Shown here: in pieces, positions 10,560 through 20,963 of the stretch
How the letters are laid out: each line of letters begins with the position of its first letter
How positions within the stretch are numbered: the stretch's first letter is position 1
Assembly (NCBI GenBank): GCA_039704465.1
Contig: JASFAU010000003.1
Span: 806,001 to 870,000 of the forward strand
Source of the DNA: Plasmodiophora brassicae
Lineage: Eukaryota > Endomyxa > Phytomyxea > Plasmodiophorida > Plasmodiophoridae
Length of the DNA: 64,000 bases
Direction of reading: 5' to 3'
Notes under the pieces: model-generated
The model's database searches: none
Told to the model about the DNA's origin: nothing
The model's input: the letters and a program-made list of their open reading frames with translations, nothing else
Program-made: the position numbers and the translations under genes

Positions 10560-11326
10560 GTGACCAGATCGAGGACGAAGAACAACTATTGGGCCTCCAA
10601 CAAGATATCCCGACGACGATCACGATTAGGACCCATCAGGTACGCGCTGTGGTAGTCGTTGTCCCCGTCGTCGTGCACTGAACCGTGTCGGTAGAATGAG
10701 CGGGATCGTGTCAACCGTGATGAAGCGGTCATGGAGATAGACAACGTGTTCGACGGCAATCTCCACGAAGGGAACCGGATGAACGCGACGACGACCGCCG
10801 AGAGCCGGGCGACGACGACGATGTTGGAGACGACGAGGAGCTGGACACAGCGATAGGCGAGCATGACCCAAGGAAAACGTCGTCGACGAGCAACTGTTCG
10901 TACGGGGTGTCTTGTCCCATGGAACGTACGACTCACGGTGTGCCCAGGTTGGATGATAACGTTGATAAGGAAGATGAGGTACTGCTCGACGCTAGAAGCT
11001 GGAAGACGACGAGAAGGTGGAGGGCCAGTGTCCGGATTAGTTAGATATTGGTGCTGGTCTCGACGATCAGGTCGGCCGAGATGCGCAAGGTGCCGATGCC
11101 CAGCAAGCATCTTTCCGATCTTCCCGAACGTGTGCACAACGCCAAAGCTTCCAATAAGGTGGGTGCTTCGCGTGGTGTGCGGGAGGGGGCGCAACGTAGG
11201 GGCCTGTTAACCACCGTCAGTACTTCGAATATCGCGGTCGACGCTTACTTGAGTGTGGTGGTGTCCGCTATCGCGATTCTGCAGCTTCACAGACTGTTCG
11301 TCAGCAGCCGCGTGGCGTCTCGCTGA
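10560..11326 (+). CDS. Possible spliced gene, exons unresolved
   Basis: Several plus-strand stretches look coding but I could not join them with confidence. One is an acidic piece around 10561-10640 (IEDEEQLLGLQQ), followed by GTACGC as a donor. A second is an Asp/Glu-rich piece near 10810-10990. The third is a C-terminal piece from about 11080 to a stop at 11326, ending in a hydrophobic segment (AYLSVVVSAIAILQLHRLF) like a tail anchor. An acidic or helical body plus tail anchor would suit a SNARE-like protein, but no SNARE motif is demonstrable. It may be decayed, since it lies inside the repeat-bounded island. AATAAA occurs downstream at 11508. Confidence 0.25.
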
Positions 11327-11886
11327 ACCGGAGTTGGTCATTGTGTGGGATGCGGTAGGTGCCTTGCTGCGTTGGGTCGGTGTGGCGTGTCGGGTCAGAC
11401 GCCGGTTCAGCGCGCGCGCAGAGCTGCTGACGAACAGCCTGTGAGGCTGAAGAACGGCGAAACGGACACCAACCTAAGTAAGGAAATTCTATGTTTAATC
11501 GTAATGAATAAAAGGTAGGTGTCGCCTGGAGTTGCTGTTATGCGGCGCCGGATCGTCAGCGATCGCCGGTCGCCCCAGCAGGTGATGGTACGCACTGCGC
11601 CGGCTGTGCTCGGTCCACGCAGCGGGCGTATGCACCGCAGCGCTGGCTTAAAGCAGCAAGTCGACATAGCGGTCTGGTTCGTGCTGGACGTGCTCGACGA
11701 CGGCCTCGGCGGCGGGGACGGGGACGGCGGCGGCTTGGTTGTCCGGATCGTCCTGCAGGCCGGGTTCGACGAACGCGATGCAGTGCGGTCCGGCCAGCGA
11801 TGCGACGCCTGGGCCGACATCGACAACGGCGCCCCATGCAGGCACTTGGCGACGGTTGCCCGGGTCGCCGTACCCAGCACGTGCAT

Positions 11887-12745
11887 CTACCGGCGCTGTC
11901 GGTCAGACAACCTGAAGGTCGGATCTCGCCAGGTCGGCATGATGCAGGGCACCGTCGTCGAATCGGCCGCCTCAGGTTCATGTCTCAGTAAAATGTCGTA
12001 TTCTTGGAATTGGAGCGCGAGGTAGTCGAAGGCATCGCGGTAGTCGGCCCGCTCCGGGTGCATTAGCCAAATTCGCCAATCGATCAGCGGGTGCAGCAAG
12101 CGCATGGGCTCGACGCAACCCCCCAGGTGGAACTGAAACGTCGGGTAACACCCGACACACCCCTGGCACGGGATCAGGCAGACCAGGTACCGGTTGCAGA
12201 TCCAGGAGAGGACAGCGTACGCGTGCTTCGAATTCGCCGGCACATCGCTCCACGGGATGCGGCTGGGTGTACCGCTGGGCCTGCAGCGCCATCAGCTTCC
12301 CCTTTGCGCCGTCCCACGTCCGCTGGTGCAGCTTCTGTAGCAGGGCGCTCTCCCGTCGGCAGCGGCGGCAATCTCGGCACACGTCGACCCGTGCGCTTGC
12401 ACTCGTCGACCAGCTGCTGGCGCACGCGCTGCGCCGGCGCGCCGGCCGCCCACAGCTGGTTGCAGCGTGCGAGCACCGGGCACCGGCGCGTCATCTTCAC
12501 GACGTTGCTGTGTCGATCCGCGAGCGCCCGCTTCGCCGTTAACGGCAGGAACTGCACATTCTCGCCGACGATCGGCAGCGCATCCATCGGAACGGACGCC
12601 GCGATTTGCTCGATCTTGAAGAGACGAGTCGCGCGCAGCCGAACGACGTGCGGCCGCCGGTGGGATGCCGGCTGCGCGCAGCATCAGGACGTTGCCGCGC
12701 ACGATACATTGCCACCGACGACTTCATCAACGAGTCTATGCCCAC
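11887..12745 (-). CDS. Spliced Cys-rich hypothetical protein inside the repeat island
   Basis: The strand is consistent but frames change twice. Both changes are explained by introns: one of 46 nt (GTGCCGAG...CTACAG, about 12344-12389) and one of 55 nt (GTGGGACG...CACCCAG, about 12270-12324). The result reads IEQIAASVPMDALPIVGENV, then MTRRCPVLARCNQLW, then KLHQRTRIPWSDVPANSKHAY, a Cys-rich WICNRYLVCLIPCQGCVGCYP piece, and an aromatic C-terminal part ending at the stop at 11887. The start is not fixed (ATG near 12738 is a candidate). A separate open stretch continues to 11648 (PAWGAVVDVGPGVASLAG) but I could not connect it by splicing. Family not recognised; it could be a host gene captured by the element or a gene of the element. 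Confidence 0.4.
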
Positions 12746-12769
12746 GAGCGACGCTTACGAATGATCCGA

Positions 12770-13560
12770 GAAGGCCAGGCCATACTCGGCGCGGGCGCGG
12801 ACCCAGATGAAGATGAGCAGTCGCTTGCGGGCCAGGGAGAAGTGCTTGGTTGCAAGGGCGCCGGTCCGTCCGATCGCCACTCGCCAGAAGCAGCGACTTG
12901 GCCTTCCCCGTCCTGTTCGTGAGCTGGGCACCATTGGCGAAATCACGTCGCGTATCACCATTCCCAGGAACTTGGTAACTTGGTCGAAGACGCCAGGTCG
13001 GCCTCGTCCGGGATCTCGTCTCCCATGGTTGTGAACGTCGCGCCGCGGCGCGCCGGGTCCTTCGTCACCTGTGGCTTTCGAGCATTGAATACGAACCGGT
13101 GCCGCCGGTCGTAATCCTCGCGGTGATCCAGCATCCGCTGCGCGACGTCGTCCGACAACGCGTAAAGCGACGTGTCGTCGGCGAACATCTGCGCAGAGAT
13201 GGGCTGACCGTACAGCGAGGGTGCAACGCGTCCGAAGACGCGGCACAGCCCGACCGGCAGGTCGTCGATGTGGATGTTGAACAGGAGCAGGGACAACACG
13301 GCTCTCTGGAAGACGCCGACCAGCACGTCAATCGCGCTCGACAGCTGCCTGTCCAGCATCATCTGGAACGTGCATCCGTCGAACTGCGACTGGACGACAG
13401 CGACATTAACGTGAGCGGGGACGCCGCGCGCCAGCAACTTCTCGTTGGCGAGGGCGCGCTCGGTCGTGTCGTACGCTTTCTAGTTGTCCAGGAGGATCGT
13501 CGTGACCGGCTGCTTCAGCCGTCGTTACTTGTCGATCAGCTCGTTGGCGACCAAGAATCG
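12770..13560 (-). pseudogene. Degenerate LINE-type reverse transcriptase
   Basis: Reading from 13560 downward, translation resembles a non-LTR reverse transcriptase: a KAYD-like block preceded by in-frame stops, GVPAHVNVAVVQSQF, then GVFQRAVLSLLLFNIHIDDLP (family consensus GxPQGSxLSPxLFNxxxxDLP), then the catalytic block FADDTSLYALSDD, and after a frameshift near 12990 the thumb block TKFLGMVI. At least two stop codons (near 13480 and 13525) and one frameshift break it. The catalytic aspartates survive, so the copy is moderately old. No endonuclease domain is visible upstream. Confidence 0.8.
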
Positions 13561-13723
13561 ATATTCAGTACGTACGGGCCGTGGTTCAACCACGTTGACG
13601 TCATCGAGAACAACGGCGCAGCACCACGCCAGACCACGTCGCCGACCCCCCAACATCGACGCCGGACACCAGCCGAGCTTCGCAGCGAATTTCCGGACGC
13701 TCTGCGTCTGACCCCAATACCGG

Positions 13724-13828
13724 TTTCGCTACCAGTTGTACCAGTTTCGCGTACCAGTTGTACCAGTTTTGCTACCAGTTGTACCAGTTTTGCTACCAGT
13801 TGCACCAGTTGCACCAGTTTTGCTGGTA
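13724..13828. repeat. Right subterminal tandem repeat, inverted relative to the left one
   Basis: Units of TACCAGTTGTACCAGTTT with TGC or CGCG spacers, the complement of the array at 9868-10021. About 70 nt to the right (13899-14000) lie units of TTGCGCAAAC and TTGCGCAACG type, again complementary to those at the left end. Confidence 0.85.
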
Positions 13829-14093
13829 GTCTGCCGTCGGTCCGCCATGGCATCGAGCGCCGACCGGCGACCACGGTAGGCCGACAAACCAATGAAACCA
13901 TGCGCAAACTTGCGCAACCTTGCGCAAACTTGCGCAAACTTGCGCAACGTTGCGCAACGTTGCGCGCGCAACGCGCCGTACCTTGCGCGCGCAACGTTTT
14001 TTTTTGTAGCTTCGAGGGTGGTTGCCGGGACGAGGGTATGTTCAAGAGACGTCCCTGTGAACCCCACCTGTGTGGAGTTCGTCATTGTCGACG

Positions 14094-14605
14094 CACTGTG
14101 CATGTCCTGCACGTTCGACGTACTCCCAGTGGTGCTGTAGAGGTATGGGAAGCATCCATCTAACGGAGCACTTGTGGAATATGATATTTCGAATTTCTTC
14201 GCTTGCGAATGCAGGCACGCGTTGCGAATTGTGCAGCGGGTGAGCGGGCGCATCGACCGCGCGGTACCTGCGAGATGGCGACTGCCACTGGCATACTCGC
14301 GACGACTGCTTCTGGAGGCCATAGTGGAGGTCATGCCACGTCGCCCGGCAGCGCAGCGTGAGAGTAGCAACAAGAGACGTCGGTGTGAACCCAACTGTGC
14401 GAATTTCGTCATTGTCGACGAAACATACATGTTTTGCGGCAAGATCAAGTGCCCGGGCATTAAGGACAGGGCCAAATGCCCCACCGCTTGCTATCAGCAC
14501 AATTCGTCACGAGAGCCAGCATTCGCAGGCGCAACGATCCGAAATAAACATTTCCCTGGTGCTCCGTTCTGCAGAACCATTCTGGGAGCACCTCGAACGT
14601 GCAGT
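14094..14605. repeat. Imperfect inverted duplication
   Basis: The segment about 14100-14222 (TGCACGTTCGACGTACTCCC ... AACGGAGCAC ... CTTGCGAATGCAGGCAC) recurs inverted at about 14505-14605 with scattered differences. A shorter direct duplication also links 14056-14080 with 14381-14405 (TTCGTCATTGTCGACG core). It abuts the right end of the candidate element. It looks like an old fold-back or MITE-like sequence; no intact gene is visible in 14030-14838. Confidence 0.55.
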
Positions 14606-14838
14606 TCGAATCTCGGGTAAAGTACTTGTAAATCCGGGGGCTCCGCAAACCGAGCAGATACGCCCGGGTCGTTACCAGTTACATGTCGTTTCCCAAGTCA
14701 AAAGTTCGCTGCCATTTGCGTGGTTCGTTTTTGTTGGCGTTGCGCGCCTACTTCGAGTTGGACACACCGCGACAGGCGACAGGTCGAAACGGTTTGCCAC
14801 GAGACCGGTGGAGCGCACTGTAGATTAGGGGCGGAGGG

Positions 14839-16453
14839 ATGCAAGCGCCGTCGTCGGTGCCGAACAAGGAGAATAGGGTGCCGTCGGTGCCGCCGTCGCA
14901 AGGGCCCACCAAGGAGAACAAGGTGCCGCCCGTGCCGTCGTTCAAGGCCGGGCGACGCGATACGCCTGCAGAATTCGGGGCGCGGTCCCGACGCGTGTTC
15001 TCATCACCGCAACGCCTCAAGGTACAACCGTTGTGTCAGCTTTACGGGCGTTTTCAGTGCAACTTCGCTGCTTCGTGCAGGTCGATGCCGCCGTAGATCG
15101 GCTCCAGGTCCTGCAAGATCGGCTTCGAGCAAATGCGTCGAAGAAAACCAACCTCCTGGCGACGGTCAATGATATGATTGCCGATGGGAAACCTTCCGAG
15201 AACCCTGCAGAGGATGAACGCATTCTCAAAGAGGCATGTGACGAGCCAACGGTTCGTCAACGTGCCCAGTTCTGGGCACGTCTTGCGGCTTTAGCTAAGG
15301 CGCAATCATCCATGGAGCGTGCCGTTCAGTACCTGCAGCAGGTAACCCGCTTGTCGTCGCTGTGTATGTGTTTCACTAATAGCATCTACAGGGTATATCC
15401 TGTAAAGCTGAGCCGATCGGTGTCATCAATGAGTCGCTCCGTGTGCTTTACTTGGAATGCGGCGGCACAATATCGGACCTGATGTGTCCTTCCAGTCCTG
15501 AACGTGACGATTCCATGATACTCAGTCCAGTCAGGACTCCGCGTGCAAGCCTTCTGCAGGCGCAACTGGAGGACACTGACGACACCGGCGTGGTTTGGGG
15601 GACCCCTCGCGCCGAGAGACTCTCGCTTCTGCAACGACCTGCGTTGGAACCGTATTCCGAGAAGGATACGCCATCGCCAACTCCTGTCCGGGTGAAACAA
15701 CTGTCGGCAATGCTGCAAGACGCGTATATATCCGAGGCTCCTAAGCCATCAGCGGTCCCAGCTAACGGAGAGTCTCCCGTCGATCGTGATTCCGCTCGAC
15801 GTCTATACCGCGATGCGATTTCGACTGTCGATGACTCTGGGGACAACGATGCCGGCGATGAGAGACCGTCCGAAACCGATTCCATTGAACTCCACCTGCC
15901 GCTACCTGCAGAAGACTTTTCGGACGAAATGCCGCCTGCTGATGATCCATATCATACTCCTGTTGATAAGATACCGGTCGATCTCGCTGTTCCATCTCCC
16001 GAAACGGTTGTCAAGTCTGAATTCTCCATCACCCGCATAGCCGACCTTCGAGGCCGCTTCGGTTCGGACATCGTCACGACATCCACCACAATCGCCGACA
16101 TCAAAGAATGTTCCAAACAAGAAGGGTCGGCAATTATCATCGATAAGGTTCGTGATTTTAAGTGTGAAGTCGCATCACCTGTGCGCCGGACGTTTAGGGT
16201 AATGCACCCATCTTATATGCAGATGATTGTTTCTGACGTTTGGACCCGCTGCTAGCGTCTTCCGCACGAGCAGACTCAAGAAGAGGCAGACGCTGTCCTT
16301 GCTGAGGTCGATTACGCTTACAAGCCCAACGTGTATTTGACCCCCGGACGAAAGTCCAAGCCTGACGCAATGGTAGATCATACACCGGTCCAAGAAGAGC
16401 AACCGCCCTCAGCTCTGCGTCGTTCACGTCGCCTTAGTTCGAAGAACCCTTGA
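14839..16453 (+). CDS. Cell-cycle-type protein with two N-terminal KEN boxes
   Basis: Four exons (14839..15021, 15081..15341, 15392..16147, 16256..16453) give 465 residues. Introns are 59, 50 and 108 nt; the last is the least certain. The first 35 residues contain two KEN motifs in near-repeat context (PNKENRVPSVP and PTKENKVPPVP), the standard APC/C-Cdh1 degron. A short coiled-coil segment (VDAAVDRLQVLQDRLRAN) follows. The rest is acidic, Pro/Ser/Thr-rich and probably disordered, with several SP or TP sites (SPVRTPR, SPTPVRVK) suited to CDK phosphorylation, and ends in a basic tail RRSRRLSSKNP. The pattern suits a mitotic regulator degraded by APC/C, but no named family is recognisable. Confidence 0.7.
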
Positions 16454-16524
16454 GAGATGTTTATATGAAGATGTTGTTGATTCATTGAGTCTTGCGTAAA
16501 CATCCCGTTAATGTTAGAAACCCA

Positions 16525-17702
16525 TCAAGCAGTCATCGGCAGGAACTGGATCGTTTGAACGTTGTACACGACGTCGCGAATACGGACCGTTTGCGGTCCC
16601 CATTCGATCTCCTCCCAGTCGAGGTCATCCGCAACGACAGATGCTTGGCTTTCCGGTGCCGGCACCTTCCTAGTCGACCCGTTCGGTGGGCGCGTGCACC
16701 GAGACCATCGATAAACATCGTAACGTCCGTCGTCACCTGTCCGAGCAAGCTCATACTGCTGCGCATCCGTGTTCAGGTACAGAACGTCTCGGCGCAATCG
16801 AGTACTGCATAGCCCTCGCTGAGTCACATTGTGTGGGAACGAACCGAAACGATGCAGCATACCTGGTCCAGTTCTGCGAGTTCGTACCACGATCCGCGAT
16901 TAACGGGATGCAGTACTTCAGGCACGGCTCGTTCCAGCAGTTGAACATAATCGTCGTGTCAGGAGCAAACTTCCGCTTCGTGTAGGGTCGTCGACCGTTC
17001 GCCGGTGGCGGGACGCTCTTGGGAACCTTCAGGTTGCTGCCGGGCGCACGAGGGTCCAATTTCTCCGCTTGCTGCGGGTCTGTGAGTACAGCGGCGCATC
17101 GTTCGAAACGCAACACACGACTTACAGTGATAGGAGCAACGCGAAGCATCCCGATACTGCATTTGTGGTACTGAGGGAGCCAGTTTCGAGACAGTAGCTT
17201 GTATCGGTGCGAGCCTTCGTAGTGGCTCCGAGGCGGAAGAACCTTACAAGTGCACGTCGTTCAAGAGAAGCGTGGACATGCGAACGAACATTGGAAGTGG
17301 TACCTTGAGGAACACGCTGAGGCCGATCAACTTAACGGGCGGGCTTGGCCTCAGCATGATCTTTCCCGTATGCTGGCAGACAGCAACGACATCCGAGTCG
17401 TCCGTATAGACGTCCGTTCCCCATATCTGGCGGGTATGAACCTCCTTGTTCTTCGTGGACAGATACTTGCCGGCGATACGAACTTCGACAACCTGGTTGA
17501 CGTACCGCCCAAGCTTCGGTAGCGCCGTGCCTGGGACGTACAGTACGGACACGGCCGCCGAGGCGTCATCCGCTGGTCGGGCTCCCGGCGCATCGGCCGC
17601 ACCCGGCGAAGCGTCCGCGGGTGGTCCCTGGATTTTAGTTTCCGCGTCGCCCTCGACAGGCAGCGGCCCAGGCTTGCCGGCGTACAGCTCGGGAGAGGAC
17701 AT
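16525..17702 (-). CDS. Rxt3-family protein (Sin3/Rpd3-type deacetylase complex subunit)
   Basis: Three exons (17702..17304, 17242..16863, 16804..16525) give 352 residues, with introns of 61 and 58 nt. After a Pro/Ala-rich leader, residues about 70-180 match the Rxt3 domain: VVEVRIAGKYLSTKN, then RQIWGTDVYTDDSDVVAVCQHTG, then VLPPRSHYEGSHRYKLLSRNW. The WGTDxYTDDSD block is highly characteristic. In fungi Rxt3 belongs to the large Rpd3 histone deacetylase complex and acts in the nucleus in gene repression. The C-terminal half is basic then acidic and unrecognised. The join LSVFLK-VLPPRSHY, created by removing GTACCA...GTAAG, restores the family pattern. Confidence 0.8.
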
Positions 17703-17895
17703 GGGGGCGCTTCCTTCAATGAAACGTGGGGAACGGTCCACGCCGCACGTAACTCTTACTCCTGTTATGCTTGGTGGCCTCGGCTCCAACTCCGCCGGAC
17801 TCAGCTAACCCCGTGACAGCGCCTGAAGCCGCATCTTGCCGTGCAATCCGTGCGCGCCACATAATCCTGCAGGCTCCGTACGACAAACAGCCGGG

Positions 17896-18370
17896 ATGGC
17901 TCAAGCACCGGTCGCTGTCGTGCCGTGCATCGTGGCTGATGCCTCGATGGGCAAGGCCAAAGGACGCCTGCGGCTGACGGCGTTGGCGCATTTCTCCCGG
18001 TTTCTGCAGCAAGGGTCTAAAGCGACGTGAGTCCAGGCGACTGGCTGGGAGGACCTGCTTGCGGACCAGGCTGGAAAGAACCTGCTCGAGCGTTTCTGCT
18101 CGTTCCAAGTCCACAACTCGCCTTCCATAACGAAGCTATCATCGGCGACGAACTACGCGTCGCAGGTGCGAAACGCTTGTTGCGACCGGTTTAAAAAAGG
18201 CGGACGATACCTACGTTGCGATCGACGACGCGCGATGGTGGACTGCATTGCGCGTCCGCTTCACCGAGCGTTGCAAACGCAATGGAACGCAGCTGATTGA
18301 TCGGGGCGCCGACGCTGCACAAGAAGGGGCTGAGCTGCCTGTGTGGGTTGTTGTTTCGCGCGATGACTCC
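17896..18370 (+). pseudogene. Broken recombinase-like gene (Crypton/tyrosine-recombinase style)
   Basis: One frame from an ATG at 17896 runs through a single in-frame TGA (near 18028) into a stretch TGWEDLLADQAGKNLLERF and then KLSSATNYASQVRNAC. It shifts frame at a run of six A (about 18193) into DDARWWTALRVRFTERC. The middle resembles the helical core-binding domain of tyrosine recombinases, as found in Crypton- and DIRS-like elements. The catalytic half is not visible. Assignment is tentative; the stop and frameshift make it non-functional. It lies just upstream of the Rxt3 gene on the other strand. Confidence 0.35.
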
Positions 18371-18598
18371 GGCTCACCGTACCGGCTGCGATGACGACGT
18401 ACAGCACGCCGACACGCGGAAAACCGACACACCATACCGGTTGTGTGCGAAACGGCGGTGGTCGTTCGACTGGTCACTTGCCGGTTACTGACATCGCAGC
18501 CGGTACGGTGAGCGCGTGTGCCCCCCCAAACGTCGCCGGTATAGACGCGCACTCGCATACGGTTGGTACTTGGTAGGTAGACGACCAGTCTGTATTGA

Positions 18599-19618
18599 TT
18601 ACGCCTTGTTTACGACGATGGCGTCCTTTTCAGCGGCATCATCGAGCTCCTTCTTGTGCTGGATGTTCGTGACAACCACACCGATCAGGACGATGGCGAT
18701 GCCGCAGAGGTAAACGACGCCGAACTGCTTGTTGTACTTGAGTTTGTCGACGATCATGTTGAGCGGGTTGGTGAGGCCGAGGCCGACCGTGGCAACGAAC
18801 GGCGTAGTGTAAACTACGACCTTCGCGTACAGATAGTTGGCCAGCATGTTCGTCCCAGCGAGGGCCAGGAAGATCAACATGGTGTCAACGTCAAGGCCGA
18901 TTATATCCTCGACGTGAGTAACCTGAAGTATGACGACCACTGGCAATAGCAGGACCGTGCCGATTAAACCGGTTAGGCCAAAGAACAGTGTCATGTCCGT
19001 GTCCTCGGTCAGACGCTTCTTCATGTACGTGAAGTAGAACGCCCCGATGCACGCCGCCAACACGGCAGCAAGGTTGCCCATAAGGACCATGTCGACTTGG
19101 GACGCTTCTTCGATAGACGCGTTCATGTCTTTAGGTGGATCAACTGCAACGCACACCACACCGCCTACTAGTAATGCCGACCCGATGACGTTGATGACCC
19201 GTGGGGACGACTTAAGCATGAAGTAAGAGAACATCAGCGTGAAGACAGAGGACGTAGCGCTGATGATGGAGTTGCTCGTCAAAGTCGTGTGCGACAGGGA
19301 CCAGTTGAACGTGAACGACATGCAGACGTATAGGGGAAGGAACTGCAAGACAACCCATGACGTTGACTTCATCACGTCAACCAATTCCTTTGAGGAGGAC
19401 TTCTCGACAAACTTGTGGTGACACCACCAGACGATGAGGTAGATGAAGCACAGCGCATTCGAAGAATAGGTCGAGAAGAAGGGTCGGTTCGCGACTTTCG
19501 TGAAATGCCCGTTGGCAACATACAGGCCCACTACGGTGAGTAGAAGCAATGTACCGACAACGTGGGTGCGGTACTTCTGCAGCACGCTGAACGCTTCACG
19601 ACGAGTGCGTACGCCCAT
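18599..19618 (-). CDS. SLC35/EamA-type multispanning transporter (SLC35F-like)
   Basis: A single-exon gene of 339 codons from the ATG at 19618; an earlier in-frame leader is open but not hydrophobic. About ten hydrophobic segments are evident, beginning VVGTLLLLTVVGLYVAN and ending GIAIVLIGVVVTNI, with a basic/acidic cytosolic tail (HKKELDDAAEKDAIVV). The repeat of two five-helix halves and phrases such as SLSHTTLTSNSIISATSSVFTL and TTPFVATVGLGLTNPLNMIVD are typical of the SLC35F/F5 branch of the drug/metabolite transporter superfamily. The substrate is unknown. It is probably in the Golgi, vacuole or plasma membrane. Confidence 0.85.
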   Translation of the reverse strand: MGVRTRREAFSVLQKYRTHVVGTLLLLTVVGLYVANGHFTKVANRPFFSTYSSNALCFIYLIVWWCHHKFVEKSSSKELVDVMKSTSWVVLQFLPLYVCMSFTFNWSLSHTTLTSNSIISATSSVFTLMFSYFMLKSSPRVINVIGSALLVGGVVCVAVDPPKDMNASIEEASQVDMVLMGNLAAVLAACIGAFYFTYMKKRLTEDTDMTLFFGLTGLIGTVLLLPVVVILQVTHVEDIIGLDVDTMLIFLALAGTNMLANYLYAKVVVYTTPFVATVGLGLTNPLNMIVDKLKYNKQFGVVYLCGIAIVLIGVVVTNIQHKKELDDAAEKDAIVVNKA

Positions 19619-19920
19619 TGCAGAGGGGTAACGCGTGTGTTGACAGTTGACCGCACGGTCTCCGCAAACTCCGTGGAACTCGTCCGAAGTCCAATTGCGG
19701 CTGTGCGGCCGGCGGCGTACGAATTGCGCGCACGCTCGCACTGTGACCATTCACCGCCTGTCGGTGGTTTCCTGCAGCACCCTCCTTGGTTGTCCGTCTT
19801 CAAATTAACGGACACCCTTACAATGGGTGCTGTTTTGCATGCTGGGTGCTGTTCCGAAGCAACGTATCAGTTTATGTGGAATCGAACAACTTCGCCAGAC
19901 GAAGTAGTCGGCGTGTCCCA

Positions 19921-20698
19921 TTAATGGCGGCGAACCGGAGAGCGAGACATTGGACGGCGCACCGGCGATCGCGACCTGCGTCGAGGCGGAGATCCTGGAC
20001 GACGGAAAGGTGAACGGCGACGACCGCGGAACTCGTCGCGACGGAATGGCGAACGAGATCGTCGACCTCCGCCAAATCGCCGAGGCGATGAAGGGCGACG
20101 CAAATCGCCGCCTCGCCGTTCTGGTGGGACAATAGACACATGAATGACCTGGCCGTCGACCTGGCCACCGTTCATGTGAGAACGTGCCTTATCTGCTCCC
20201 GAGCTCGTCTTGAACGTGATCTCAGCCCTACCCATGTTCGTCTTCGTTTTCGGATTCAGAGGCAGGTCAACCTGGAAACGTTTGAGAAACAGATGACCAT
20301 TCAAACGGACCCGTGGGTCCACGAACCTGAACGATATCAGCAAACGTGCCGAAGATTTCCTTCACATGGTCGACATTCACATTCCTGGTCAGACCGCGCA
20401 CTACAACGCGTTTCGGGCTGGGGGTTCGCGATCGCTTCCGACTACGCACCGGTGACACACGACGACGGCGCGGTGAGCGCGATCGACCGCGAAACGGGCT
20501 ACGCCGAACGCGGCGCCCGCGAGGCGTCGGACTACGCGAATACGACCGGCTGTCGTACGACGACGATTCCGATCGGGAATAGGACGACGACGGCGACCGC
20601 GACGATGACGAGTACGACGAATACGAACGCGAACGCTTTCGGCCGCGGGGCGACGTACGGCGGGTGCGCGACTTGGATCGCGAACGTGAGCGCGGCAT
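19921..20698 (-). CDS. RNPS1-like splicing factor (RS-RRM-RS protein)
   Basis: Two exons (20698..20327, 20271..19921) give 240 residues around a 55-nt intron inside the RRM. The N-terminal 90 residues are Arg/Ser-rich. The RRM follows: RVVVRGLTRNVNVDHVKEIFGTFADI (RNP2), then GRAEITFKTSSGADKARSHMNGGQVDGQVI (RNP1 region is atypical, GRAEITF). The C-terminus is Arg/Pro/Ser-rich with SPxRR repeats. In animals and plants RNPS1/SR45 bridges splicing and the exon junction complex in the nucleus. The HMNGGQVDGQ phrase closely matches that family. An upstream in-frame ATG at 20803 is possible but adds residues unlike the RS domain. Confidence 0.82.
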
Positions 20699-20963
20699 CG
20701 TTGCCGACGACGGTGCGACGCGTGCAATGGGATTGCCACGGACTGCGCCATGCCCAGTTGCCCTTGGCCCGACAGTGCTGCCGCGCAAAAATGCAGCATT
20801 CATTTCTCTGCCCCCCGTTTTGCCACGCCATCTGCAACGAAACGATGACCGACTGCCGACAGGTCCTGCACGCCCCGAAATCTACGACCTACGCAGGGCA
20901 TTCGACGCAGCTGTGCACGGAATCGAGCCATTTATACATTGAGGGGTGCGACTGGAACAGTTT

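Larger units (their letters stand above)
9761..14024. mobile_element. Candidate large element with imperfect terminal inverted repeats
   Basis: The left end (9761-9789: ACCACCCTTGAAGCTGC then a long A run) is repeated inverted at the right end (13994-14021: T run then GTAGCTTCGAGGGTGGT). The two differ at two positions. Just inside each end are matching satellites in mirrored order: GCGC-rich repeats built on TTGCGCAA or GCGCAAAC, then repeats of ACTGGTACA type. The mirrored order argues for one element or one inverted duplication, not two unrelated repeats. The interior holds a dead reverse transcriptase, a spliced unknown gene and possibly another gene. I see no intact transposase, so the class is unknown; target-site duplications could not be defined. 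Confidence 0.5.

Noticed and set aside
10586..11194. 202-codon minus-strand frame
   Set aside because: No domain or hydrophobic logic; the opposite strand has acidic and tail-anchor stretches that look more coding.
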